From: Hanstruepera flava
GTDB taxonomy: Bacteria > Bacteroidota > Bacteroidia > Flavobacteriales > Flavobacteriaceae
DNA: 64,000 nucleotides
Assembly: GCF_023634025.1 (NCBI RefSeq)
Contig: NZ_JALJCW010000001.1
Span: 479,501-543,500, forward strand
Reading direction: 5' to 3'
Shown: in pieces, positions 18,001 to 26,098 of the stretch
Layout: each line of letters begins with the position of its first letter
Numbering within the stretch: the stretch's first letter is position 1
The notes under the pieces: generated by a model
Databases searched by the model: none
The model's input: the letters and a program-made list of their open reading frames with translations, nothing else
Told to the model about the DNA's origin: nothing
Made by a program: the position numbers and the translations under genes

Positions 18001-19932
18001 AAGAACAGTAACTATCAAAACACTTCAAATCCACAAACTATATTTTGCAGAGTAGAAAACATAAGTGATATAGACTGTTATGGAATAGACTCTTTTGTTA
18101 TTGAAGTTGGTTCAATTCCTATTTTTAATGCACCATTGGACATGTTTCTATGTGATGATATGAGTAACGATGGTCAAGAAGATTTTGATTTATCACAAAT
18201 TGAACAAGACATGGCTCAAGGTAGTCCAGATAACTTAACCATCACGTTTTACACCTCATTAGACGATGCCGAGAATGAAGAAAACGAAATACCATTAAAC
18301 TTTACCAATCAAACCAATCCGCAACAAATTTATGCGCGTATTGAAAATGGTACCTACTGTCATGGCATAGCAGAATTTGGGCTCAACGTTATTCAAGTGC
18401 CGCTTGTTAACCAAGCATCGGCTATGGAGCAATGCGATACTGATTATGATGGTTCGGTTGGTTTTGATTTAACAGTATCAGAAATTGAGGTACTAGATGT
18501 GCGTCAAAACGATATTGTAGTTAGCTACCATGAATCTTTAGACGATTTAGAAGCCAATTCAAACCCAATTCAGAATCCAAACAATTATAATAACACATCA
18601 AATCCACAAACCGTTTATATTCGTGTTACCAATACAGTTTCCAACTGTTATGTTGCTTTACCTTTAGAATTAATAGTTAACCTACCTCCTACCATTAATG
18701 CCATAGGAAATTTTGAAACTTGTGATAATGATTCTGATAGTTTTGAACTAGATAATACTATTGAAGCATTAATTGGAAACCAAACAAATGTAGACATAAA
18801 CTTCTACAGCTCACAGCTTGATGCCGATAACGATCAAAACCCATTAAATAGTACCTACAACTATACATCAAATAGTGATACTATTTTTGTTAGAGCCGAA
18901 AACACGCTAACGGGTTGCTTTACCACGGCATCATTCAATTTAATAGTTAATCCATTACCTTCAGCTGGAAATGCGCCTGATATGGAAGCCTGTGATGATG
19001 ATTATGATGCCTTGCTAATTTTCGATCTATCGCAACAAACACCTTTTGTGTTAGGCGGAATAAACCCAAATGACTATACCGTTTCCTATTTTGAATTACT
19101 TGAAGAAGCAACCGATAATACCAATCCAATTATAGATTTAAACTACGAAGCGTTTCATGAGCAAACCATTTATGCGCGTCTAGAAAACAATGCAACAGGT
19201 TGCTTTACAACAACAAGTTTCATGACCTTAATTCAGCGTAAACCAGAGGTAGTAATACCCGATCAAACCGTTTGTTTAGACAATTTACCATTAGTGGTTT
19301 CTGCTGAAACAGGATTTGATACAGATTCCTATTTATGGTCAAACAACCAGTCAACACCTGAAATTGAAATTACTCAAATAGGTACCTATTCGGTTACGGT
19401 TACTTCAGCTTATGGTTGTACCACAACAGCAACTTTTAACGTCATTGAGTCAGAACAAGCTACAATTGAATTCACAGAAACTATAGATTTTTCAGACCCC
19501 AATAATATAACCGTTACCATTAGTGGTATTGGCAACTATGTTTATATTCTAGATGGTGGGCCGCCTCAAGAATCAAACACGTTTTACAATGTGACTTTAG
19601 GGCCTCATACCATTGAAGTTTACGATTTAAACGGATGTGCTTCGGCTATAAAAGACATTGTAATAATTGATGCGCCTTTATTTTTTACACCTAATAACGA
19701 TGGACAAAACGATACCTGGCACATTACAGGAGTTGATCAATTAGTAGGAACCATAGTCTATATTTACGACCGTTATGGTAAGCTTATCAAAACCTTAAGG
19801 CATACATCGCAAGGTTGGGACGGCATGTATAATGGAAGACCCATGCCAACCAACGACTATTGGTTTGTTGCCCATGTTAAAAAAGGAAACAAACAATTTG
19901 AAGTCAGGCGCCATTTTACATTGAAACGCTAA
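15067..19932 (+). CDS. giant T9SS type B protein with choice-of-anchor L domain and eleven Asp-rich repeats, array member 5
   Basis: At 1621 residues this is the largest protein of the window. The start is a TTG with a signal peptide ending near ILAQQ; no ATG precedes it. A choice-of-anchor L domain spans about 45-280 (SYGYFERSSSAFPFENGIML; VQFNYILASEEYYANYPCEY). After an Ig-like segment come eleven tandem modules of about 85-100 residues from about 365 to 1388, each opening with a Cys followed by an acidic loop such as CDDDQDA or CDTDYDG and closing with a pattern like YVRVTNTATNC. The type B C-terminal domain begins near 1534 and ends HFTLKR. The acidic loops look able to bind calcium, which is inference. 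A surface adhesin is the likeliest role. Confidence 0.87.
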   Translation: MLKFKEVKNPSTYTTTLCFIVALFCFKTNILAQQITINSNISAQQLIEDNLVQGCVEVSNITSNSNGSINQIASYGYFERSSSAFPFENGIMLSTGSANAAGNTTNANTLNDGETNWLTDSDLETALGISNTLNATSIEFDFVSVTNQVQFNYILASEEYYANYPCEYSDGFAFLIKEAGTPDPYINIAVIPGTNIPVNTNTIHEEIVGFCNAENEQYFEGYNLGDTNFNGRTTVLTASANIQPNVQYHIKLVIADQTDENFDSAVFIEGNSFNASVNLGPDITTCADSITLNGDTQNPLATYEWFNSGSIINGENNPTLTVNNSGTYTVNVSIPINNTTCEITDTINITLNSEQSAGNIPDFEVCDDNSNDGVETFSLSVMDPDVLAAVPSGNYNISYHLNQADAQNGISAITSPIQNSANPQTIYVRIEDIDNGCLAFTTFNLIVNPLPIIMPPTRLEVCDDATSDGITTIDLTVKDSEITNGNSNYTVNYHYTQSDADSGTNPVPVPYVNTTQTELLYVSVTDNATGCINTTTLIVTVLDAPDINNETQTINACEQDNDGFEVFDLSEVIDDVLQGLTNVSTTFHESYPDAETGNNPIGNFQNYTNTIPNVQTVYIRVVDNLTGCVSIASIILHTNILDTATNIRNFSRCDDESNDGIVEFNLENIANNIINGLNDVTVYFYETEDDRDNNANAIDQTVPYEVTNSPHQLFISIQNPDCTFNSEISLIINEATIIQTLNPVTYCDTDDDTFTSIELSVFDSYVSTGIPNANVNYYLNENDALDDVNPLPPFHTNTTNPLTLYVRVTNTATNCYDVEALEIEVLPAPTTTQASDIIVCDDDQDAFTMVNLENKISEMVTNTSGLNISFHTSISDAENSLNAITNTTTYSANTQTIYTRIENDSTGCFSIESFEIIVNTLPEFSTITNFRNCETDGNQVADFLFSDKDNEILNGQGGKRVLYFETQTDAANRTNIIDKNSNYQNTSNPQTIFCRVENISDIDCYGIDSFVIEVGSIPIFNAPLDMFLCDDMSNDGQEDFDLSQIEQDMAQGSPDNLTITFYTSLDDAENEENEIPLNFTNQTNPQQIYARIENGTYCHGIAEFGLNVIQVPLVNQASAMEQCDTDYDGSVGFDLTVSEIEVLDVRQNDIVVSYHESLDDLEANSNPIQNPNNYNNTSNPQTVYIRVTNTVSNCYVALPLELIVNLPPTINAIGNFETCDNDSDSFELDNTIEALIGNQTNVDINFYSSQLDADNDQNPLNSTYNYTSNSDTIFVRAENTLTGCFTTASFNLIVNPLPSAGNAPDMEACDDDYDALLIFDLSQQTPFVLGGINPNDYTVSYFELLEEATDNTNPIIDLNYEAFHEQTIYARLENNATGCFTTTSFMTLIQRKPEVVIPDQTVCLDNLPLVVSAETGFDTDSYLWSNNQSTPEIEITQIGTYSVTVTSAYGCTTTATFNVIESEQATIEFTETIDFSDPNNITVTISGIGNYVYILDGGPPQESNTFYNVTLGPHTIEVYDLNGCASAIKDIVIIDAPLFFTPNNDGQNDTWHITGVDQLVGTIVYIYDRYGKLIKTLRHTSQGWDGMYNGRPMPTNDYWFVAHVKKGNKQFEVRRHFTLKR

Positions 19933-19975
19933 TTTTCTTTAACCATTTTTAAGCATATAAAAATAGTATAATCCT

Positions 19976-19983
19976 TATCTTTG
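19976..19983 (+). promoter_or_regulatory. flavobacterial -7 promoter element for array member 6
   Basis: TATCTTTG matches TAnnTTTG and lies 18 bases before the ATG at 20001. Member 6 can therefore be transcribed separately from members 1-5. Confidence 0.65.
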
Positions 19984-20000
19984 CAATCCAATAGAAATGC

Positions 20001-22340
20001 ATGAAGAAGGCTCTATTATTCTTAACTTGTTTTACTACTGTTTTTGCTTGGTCTCAAAATGTCCAAGTAGATGCTCAAAGCTACACACCACAACAGCTTA
20101 TTGAAGATATTTTAATAGGAAGTGATTGCATTACTGATGTTATGGTTACTAATGTAGTTGGTGGTAATTTTAATGGAACCGATGAAAGTTATGGATATTT
20201 TGATGCTTCGGGTTCTAATTTCCCTTTTGCAAATGGTTTGGTTTTAAGTACGGGTCGCTCACAAAATGTTGAAGGTCCAAACGACTCTTTAAGTGATGAT
20301 GATGCACCAGGTTGGATAGGCGACGAAGATTTAGAGCGTGTTCTTCAAGAATCGGAAACACTAAATGCAACCATTATAGAATTCGATTTTCTGTCTAACT
20401 ATGCTTCACAAATAAGTTTTAGGTATGTATTTGCTTCAGAGGAATATCAAGAAGGTAATAGCAATACCTGCCAATATTCTGATTTATTTGGATTTCTCAT
20501 TCGGCCAACCAATCAGCAAGAGTATGAAAATATTGCGTTAGTTCCAGACACAACAACTCCTATTAAAGTCACTACAGTGCATTCCGGAATCCCTGGAACT
20601 GGTGGCTGCGACCCTATTAACGAAAGTTATTTTGGCAGTTGGAACGACACCAGTGCTCCCATTAATTTTAATGGACAAACAAAAGTATTACGAGCCGTTG
20701 CAAATGTTTTACCTAACGTTACGTATCATGTAAAATTGGTGATTGCAGACCATATTAACTACCGTTATGATTCTGCTGTATTTTTAGAAGCTGGTAGTTT
20801 TCAATTATCAACAGATTTAGGACCTAATAGATTAATTGCCAACGACAATGCACTTTGCGAAAATGAGACTTATACGTTAACCAGCAGTGTTCCTGGCTCT
20901 GCCATTGCAACCTATACATGGTTTAAAGATGGAATTGAGCTTATGAGTGAAACAAACCCAACATTACAGGTAAGTGCACCAGGCACTTACAGTTTAGAGC
21001 TATACAATGGTGTGAATTGCACCTTTTATGGTGAAGTAGTTATTGAATACGCATCAGACCCAATAGTATCAGATACCACACTAATTAACTGTGATATAGG
21101 TTTAGATGGTTATACTACCTATAATCTATTTGACGCTGTAAATAACATAACATTAGGAGACAACACGTTAAATGTGGTCAACTTTTTTGAGTTGTTGACT
21201 GATGCTAATCAAAACAATAGCCCAATTCCAAATCCCAGTTCATATAGTAATACTAGCATTTTACAAACTGTTTTTGCTAGAGTTGAAAACAGAAGTGGTT
21301 GCTATTCAATAGCAGAAGTATTATTAGACATTTCAAACAATTCTGTTACACTCTCTGATTTTGAAATTTGTGATGATAACAATGATGGCCATGCAACATT
21401 TAATGTTTCTGAAATCATCGATTTTATTCAATCTCAAAATAATGTCCCAACGGGTTCAGCAATCACATTGTATACTTCTGAATCCGATTTAATTAGTCAG
21501 ACAAACCCTATTTCTGGTTCATTTGAAAATACAAACCCAAATCAGCAAACCTTATGGGTTCAAATCACCAATAGCGGAAACTGCTTCGCCTATACCACTA
21601 TTGATTTAGTTGTGAATCCTATACCTGAATTAGAACCCGACGAAAACCTCATCTACTGTCTAAATACTTTCCCGAATACTTTAACCTTAAATGCTGGTGT
21701 AAGAAATGGTAATCCCAATAGTTATACATATGAATGGTTCAGAAATGGCACTAACCTAAACATCAATAACTCCCAAATTGCAATTAATGAGGTGGGGAAT
21801 TATTTAGTAACGGTAACCCATCCATCAGGTTGTAGTACCTCTCGATCTATTTTGGTTGAAGCATCCAATCTGGCTACAATTACAAACATTGCAGTAGAAG
21901 AAGCCACCAACAACAATTCAATTACAATTACGGTTTCGGGCGAAGGTGATTATGAATACGCACTAAATAATGGTACGTATCAAGATAGTAACACCTTCAC
22001 GTATCTTTCGCCTGGCTTCTACACAGTTTCCGTTAAAGATAAAAATGGTTGTGGTATCATTACAGAAGACACAGCTATTTTAGGGTTTCCAAAATTTTTC
22101 ACACCAAATGGCGATGGTGATAATGACACTTGGAAACCGCTAGGCGTTAGTCAGAAAAATGCTGGAATACGCGTGCTTATTTTTGACCGCTACGGAAAGT
22201 TACTAAAAGAAATTGACGGTAATGATTATGGTTGGGATGGTCAATTGAATGGTCAGAATCTTACCAGTACAGATTATTGGTATTTAGCCATACTACCTAA
22301 TGGCAAAGAATTTCGAGGGCATTTTGCACTCGTGCGTTAA
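20001..22340 (+). CDS. T9SS type B protein with choice-of-anchor L domain, array member 6
   Basis: This 779-residue secreted protein has an ATG start and a signal peptide (MKKALLFLTCFTTVFAWSQ). The choice-of-anchor L domain at about 35-270 is closely related to that of member 5 (SYGYFDASGSNFPFANGLVL; ISFRYVFASEEYQEG). Two array repeats follow, near 363 and 455 (CDIGLDG, CDDNNDG), then the same Ig-like pair as members 1 and 2. The type B C-terminal domain starts near 694 (GFPKFFTPNGDGDNDTW) and ends GHFALVR, a small departure from HFTLKR. It has its own promoter motif, and uvrB follows 18 bases downstream. Confidence 0.87.
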   Translation: MKKALLFLTCFTTVFAWSQNVQVDAQSYTPQQLIEDILIGSDCITDVMVTNVVGGNFNGTDESYGYFDASGSNFPFANGLVLSTGRSQNVEGPNDSLSDDDAPGWIGDEDLERVLQESETLNATIIEFDFLSNYASQISFRYVFASEEYQEGNSNTCQYSDLFGFLIRPTNQQEYENIALVPDTTTPIKVTTVHSGIPGTGGCDPINESYFGSWNDTSAPINFNGQTKVLRAVANVLPNVTYHVKLVIADHINYRYDSAVFLEAGSFQLSTDLGPNRLIANDNALCENETYTLTSSVPGSAIATYTWFKDGIELMSETNPTLQVSAPGTYSLELYNGVNCTFYGEVVIEYASDPIVSDTTLINCDIGLDGYTTYNLFDAVNNITLGDNTLNVVNFFELLTDANQNNSPIPNPSSYSNTSILQTVFARVENRSGCYSIAEVLLDISNNSVTLSDFEICDDNNDGHATFNVSEIIDFIQSQNNVPTGSAITLYTSESDLISQTNPISGSFENTNPNQQTLWVQITNSGNCFAYTTIDLVVNPIPELEPDENLIYCLNTFPNTLTLNAGVRNGNPNSYTYEWFRNGTNLNINNSQIAINEVGNYLVTVTHPSGCSTSRSILVEASNLATITNIAVEEATNNNSITITVSGEGDYEYALNNGTYQDSNTFTYLSPGFYTVSVKDKNGCGIITEDTAILGFPKFFTPNGDGDNDTWKPLGVSQKNAGIRVLIFDRYGKLLKEIDGNDYGWDGQLNGQNLTSTDYWYLAILPNGKEFRGHFALVR

Positions 22341-22346
22341 TTCTAC

Positions 22347-22354
22347 TAGATTTG
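22347..22354 (+). promoter_or_regulatory. flavobacterial -7 promoter element just before uvrB
   Basis: TAGATTTG matches TAnnTTTG and ends only four bases before the uvrB ATG. Since this element normally sits about four to six bases upstream of the start site, the transcript would be leaderless or nearly so. Confidence 0.5.
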
Positions 22355-22358
22355 TAAT

Positions 22359-24362
22359 ATGCGATTCAAAATTCAATCTGATTTCAAACCTACGGGAGAC
22401 CAACCACAGGCTATTTCACAACTAGTTGGTGGTATTTCTTCCAACGAAAAATACCAAACCCTATTAGGTGTTACCGGTTCTGGTAAAACATTTACGGTGG
22501 CCAATGTTATTCAAGAGGTTCAAAAACCTACTTTGGTTTTAGCTCACAACAAAACTTTGGCTGCACAGTTGTATTCAGAATTCAAACAGTTTTTCCCGGA
22601 TAATGCTGTTGAATATTTTGTGTCGTATTACGACTATTACCAACCTGAAGCATATATTCCAGTTTCAGGTGTTTACATTGAAAAAGACCTTTCTATAAAC
22701 GAAGAAATTGAAAAAATGCGTTTAAGCACAACGTCATCGCTACTTTCGGGTCGTCGTGATGTGTTAGTCGTAGCATCTGTGTCATGTTTATATGGTATTG
22801 GTAACCCAGTTGAATTTCAAAAGAACGTTATATCATTAGAACGCGATCAGGTTATTTCTCGAACAAAGCTGCTACATCAATTGGTACAGAGCCTATATTC
22901 CAGAACCGAAGCCGAATTTAATCATGGTAACTTCAGAATAAAAGGTGATACGGTTGATGTTTTTCCAAGTTATGATGATCATGCATTTCGTATTCATTTT
23001 TTTGGTGATGAAATTGAAGATATTGAGGCTTTTAATGTTCAGACCAATGAAGTTTTAGAAAAATATGACAGGCTTAATATCTATCCAGCCAATATGTTTG
23101 TAACTTCCCCTGAAGTACTTCAAAACGCTATTAAAGACATTCAGGATGATTTGGTAAAACAATACGATTATTTTAAAGATATTGGCAAACATTTGGAAGC
23201 CAAGCGGCTTAAGGAACGTACAGAGTTTGATTTAGAAATGATTCGCGAATTAGGGTATTGTTCTGGTATTGAAAACTACTCGCGGTATCTAGATGGAAGA
23301 CAGCCAGGAACGCGACCATTCTGTTTACTGGATTATTTTCCAGATGATTATTTAATGGTAGTAGATGAAAGTCACGTTACCATTTCGCAGGTTCACGCTA
23401 TGTATGGAGGTGATAGAAGCCGTAAGGAAAATCTTGTTGAATATGGATTCAGGCTTCCTGCTGCCATGGATAACAGGCCTTTAAAATTTGAAGAATTTGA
23501 GGCCCTACAAAATCAGGTTATTTATGTGAGTGCTACTCCAGCCGATTATGAACTGCAAAAGACCGATGGTGTATATGTTGAGCAAGTTATTCGTCCAACT
23601 GGATTATTGGATCCTGAAATAGAAGTCAGACCGAGTTTAAACCAGATAGATGATTTAATTGAAGAAATTCAGCAACGTGTTGAAAAAGACGAGCGCACTT
23701 TGGTAACTACGCTTACCAAACGCATGGCTGAAGAATTGACAAAGTATTTAACACGCATTCAAATTCGAGTGAGGTACATCCATAGTGATGTTGATACTCT
23801 TGAACGCGTAGAAATTATGCAAGACTTACGTAAAGGTTTATTTGATGTCCTAGTCGGTGTAAACTTACTCCGTGAAGGTTTAGATTTACCTGAAGTATCA
23901 TTAGTTGCTATTTTAGATGCTGATAAAGAAGGATTTTTACGTTCTGCACGATCGCTTACCCAAACTGTTGGACGTGCAGCTAGAAACTTAAATGGCAAAG
24001 CCATTATGTATGCCGATAAGATTACCAAAAGCATGCAAAAAACTATTGACGAGACTGAATACAGACGTCAGAAGCAAATTACCTATAACACAGAAAACAA
24101 TATAAAGCCCAAAGCACTAAACAAAAGTTTAGATAATGCCTTGGCAAAAAATTCGGTTAGCACCTACAGTTATGAGTTAGAAGCTCAAAAAGCTGCTGAA
24201 CCAGAAAGCGAATACTTGACGAAAAGCCAACTGGAAAAGAAAATTCGAGAAAAACGCAAACTTATGGAAGTAGCCGCAAAAGCTCTTGACTTTTTAGAGG
24301 CCGCAAAATTTAGAGATGAGATTAAAGTTTATCAGCAAAAGCTGGAGAAACTTAAGGTTTAA
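22359..24362 (+). CDS. uvrB: excinuclease ABC subunit B
   Basis: UvrB is the damage-verification helicase-like subunit of nucleotide excision repair, working with UvrA and UvrC. At 667 residues it has the normal length. Walker A is GVTGSGKTFTV (about 36-46). The beta-hairpin that inserts into DNA is around YYDYYQPEAYIPVSG (about 92-106). The DEAD-box-like motif is VVDESHVT, and motifs V and VI are LREGLDLPEVSLVAILDADK and TQTVGRAARN. The C-terminal UVR domain (AAKALDFLEAAKFRDEI) is present for UvrC contact. The last three bases overlap the last bases of the convergent TerB-like gene. Confidence 0.98.
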   Translation: MRFKIQSDFKPTGDQPQAISQLVGGISSNEKYQTLLGVTGSGKTFTVANVIQEVQKPTLVLAHNKTLAAQLYSEFKQFFPDNAVEYFVSYYDYYQPEAYIPVSGVYIEKDLSINEEIEKMRLSTTSSLLSGRRDVLVVASVSCLYGIGNPVEFQKNVISLERDQVISRTKLLHQLVQSLYSRTEAEFNHGNFRIKGDTVDVFPSYDDHAFRIHFFGDEIEDIEAFNVQTNEVLEKYDRLNIYPANMFVTSPEVLQNAIKDIQDDLVKQYDYFKDIGKHLEAKRLKERTEFDLEMIRELGYCSGIENYSRYLDGRQPGTRPFCLLDYFPDDYLMVVDESHVTISQVHAMYGGDRSRKENLVEYGFRLPAAMDNRPLKFEEFEALQNQVIYVSATPADYELQKTDGVYVEQVIRPTGLLDPEIEVRPSLNQIDDLIEEIQQRVEKDERTLVTTLTKRMAEELTKYLTRIQIRVRYIHSDVDTLERVEIMQDLRKGLFDVLVGVNLLREGLDLPEVSLVAILDADKEGFLRSARSLTQTVGRAARNLNGKAIMYADKITKSMQKTIDETEYRRQKQITYNTENNIKPKALNKSLDNALAKNSVSTYSYELEAQKAAEPESEYLTKSQLEKKIREKRKLMEVAAKALDFLEAAKFRDEIKVYQQKLEKLKV

Positions 24363-24760
24363 TTATATTGTACCTTAAAAATGTCGATTAACACATCTGG
24401 CGGAACTATCTTGTTTGGAAAGCTCTCCATTAAATACAAAACCTTTCTAATGGATTCCTGACTCAATCCCATTCGTAAACCGTAATTATGAAGTTTCGCA
24501 ATTTCTTTTGGTGTGTGTTCATTATCTATATTCATTAATAAAACCAATCTGTGAAACTGTACAATACGTTCGCTATGGGATTCTAAATGGATATAATTTA
24601 TGGGATGGTCTATTAAATAATCAAAATCTTCTCGTGAAATATCAAGCTGCTTCGCTATCGCTAAAAGAAAATTATATTCAATAGGCTTTAAATTGCTTTC
24701 GGTTTTTGCAAACGAAATCATTTCAGATAGGAGGCTTAATTTTTCAACCCTGTTTATCAT
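24359..24760 (-). CDS. TerB-like helical protein
   Basis: This 133-residue all-helical protein is predicted to be cytoplasmic, with no signal peptide. Its pattern of short helices (LSLLSEMISFAKTESNLKPI; EYNFLLAIAKQLDIS; PKEIAKLHNYGLRMGLS) resembles the TerB-like fold seen in tellurite-resistance and other metal or stress proteins, but the match is by feel and no ligand residues can be assigned. Homologous flavobacterial proteins sit next to uvrB and may carry that name in error. Its stop codon overlaps the uvrB stop region by four bases on the opposite strand. Confidence 0.6.
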   Translation of the reverse strand: MINRVEKLSLLSEMISFAKTESNLKPIEYNFLLAIAKQLDISREDFDYLIDHPINYIHLESHSERIVQFHRLVLLMNIDNEHTPKEIAKLHNYGLRMGLSQESIRKVLYLMESFPNKIVPPDVLIDIFKVQYN

Positions 24761-24986
24761 GTGAGGAATAGATTAATTATTACTGTTATAAAGATACGGA
24801 GATAGACCTTTAAATAATCCGCTATAAATTGTAACTTGTCGAAAATTTTAATGCTTTTTATCGGTATTTTTAATCATTTACTCAAAGTAGTCTTTTCAAT
24901 TCACTGAAAAACAGCTTTTTAATGTGTTTTTGCGTTTCATCGATAATTCTTAAAAGCATGAGACAAATCATATTTAAAAGTGACCC
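24761..24986. other. AT-rich intergenic region between divergent genes
   Basis: This 226-base gap separates the divergent TerB-like and DUF1456 genes and should hold both promoters. I find no exact TAnnTTTG match for either; the nearest is TGTTTTTG near 24922 on the plus strand. No strong hairpin or small ORF is evident. Confidence 0.5.
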
Positions 24987-25280
24987 ATGACAAATAATGA
25001 TATTTTTAAAAAATTAAGAGTCGCTCTACAGTTAAGAGATGATGAAATTGTGAAGATTTTAGAACTTGTAGACTTTAGAATTTCTAAAAGTGAGCTTGGT
25101 GCCTTTTTTAGAAAAGAAGATCACCCTAAATATAAAGAATGTGGCGACCAAATATTACGCAATTTCTTAAATGGGCTCGTTATACATTTAAGAGGCCCTA
25201 AACCAAAGAAGAAACCTAACACCAACTCCAAACCAAATTCACCTCATAACGGAAAGTCAAATAATTCTAAAAATAACTAG
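24987..25280 (+). CDS. DUF1456 family protein (YehS-like)
   Basis: This 97-residue protein starts MTNNDIFKKLRVALQLRDDE and contains FRISKSELGAFFRKEDHPKY and CGDQILRNFLNGLVIHLRG, the features of DUF1456, represented by YehS in Escherichia coli. Many family members carry two copies of the domain; here there is one copy followed by a low-complexity basic tail rich in Lys, Asn, Pro and Ser. The function is not known. It stands alone between the intergenic region and cysH. Confidence 0.75.
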   Translation: MTNNDIFKKLRVALQLRDDEIVKILELVDFRISKSELGAFFRKEDHPKYKECGDQILRNFLNGLVIHLRGPKPKKKPNTNSKPNSPHNGKSNNSKNN

Positions 25281-25348
25281 TTTATTTTTTTTATTTATCA
25301 AGCTTCATTCTTAATATTGCACAATTAAGACATATTTATCCTAATTGC

Positions 25349-26047
25349 ATGTTCAATCAACCAATACCTACTCCAAAAACACATTTTTCAGAACAAGAAA
25401 TCCAGTTACTTAATAAAAAGTATAAGCCTTTAACACCTTGCCAAAGAATTGAACAACTGTATATAGATTTTGATGTAAGCGACATAATGCTTACGAGTTC
25501 ATTTGCTGCAACTTCAGCATTTTTACTTAAACTAATATCAGATATCAATAAAGAACAAACCGTGTTTTTTATTGATACTGGTTATCATTTTGATGAAACT
25601 ATACGATATAAGGAAGCTTTAGAAAAACGTTACGGTCTAAACGTAAAATCAATTCGTGCCATTAAAGAAGAATACGAATTCACAAAAAAAGACGAAACCT
25701 GGAAAAAAAATCCAGATTTCTGCTGTTCAATAAACAAAGTTAGACCACTTGACATTATTAAAAAACAATATAATGTATGGGTTTCTGGCTTAATGGAGTG
25801 GCAAAGTGATCATCGTGCAACATTAGATATATTTGAGTTACGTGGCGATATTCTTAAGTTTTACCCCTTATTGGATATCTCCAAACAAGAACGTGACTCC
25901 TACATAAAGGAGCATAATTTACCATTTCACCCATTAGTAGCTCATGGCTACCACTCTATTGGTTGTAAGCATTGTACCATACCTGGTGAAGACAGGAGTG
26001 GCAGATGGAACAACAATCCTAAAACAGAATGTGGTTTACATTTATAA
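25349..26047 (+). CDS. cysH: assimilatory phosphoadenylyl/adenylyl-sulfate reductase
   Basis: The enzyme reduces activated sulfate (APS or PAPS) to sulfite in assimilation. The 232-residue protein has the adenine-nucleotide alpha-hydrolase fold and contains the FIDTGYHFDETIRYKEAL region. Two cysteine pairs, in FCCSINKVRP (about 124-125) and GCKHCTIPGEDRSGRW (about 209-212), are those that bind a 4Fe-4S cluster in the APS-using branch. The catalytic ECGLHL ends the protein exactly. An APS reductase of the CysH family is therefore favoured over a cluster-free PAPS reductase. No other cys genes are adjacent. A near-consensus promoter, TAATATTG, is at 25312. Confidence 0.92.
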   Translation: MFNQPIPTPKTHFSEQEIQLLNKKYKPLTPCQRIEQLYIDFDVSDIMLTSSFAATSAFLLKLISDINKEQTVFFIDTGYHFDETIRYKEALEKRYGLNVKSIRAIKEEYEFTKKDETWKKNPDFCCSINKVRPLDIIKKQYNVWVSGLMEWQSDHRATLDIFELRGDILKFYPLLDISKQERDSYIKEHNLPFHPLVAHGYHSIGCKHCTIPGEDRSGRWNNNPKTECGLHL

Positions 26048-26048
26048 C

Positions 26049-26082
26049 AAAAAAAGCTCTCAAAATAGAGAGCCTTTTTTTA
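26049..26082. terminator. bidirectional terminator between cysH and sucC
   Basis: GCTCTC pairs with GAGAGC around a seven-base loop, with an A-run on the left and a T-run on the right, so it can serve both convergent genes. Confidence 0.8.
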
Positions 26083-26098
26083 TTCCATTTGTTTATTA

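Noticed and set aside
16141-19260. CRISPR-like array suggested by regular repeats
   Set aside because: The periodic units are coding modules of about 90 residues, with diverged DNA and no spacer structure.
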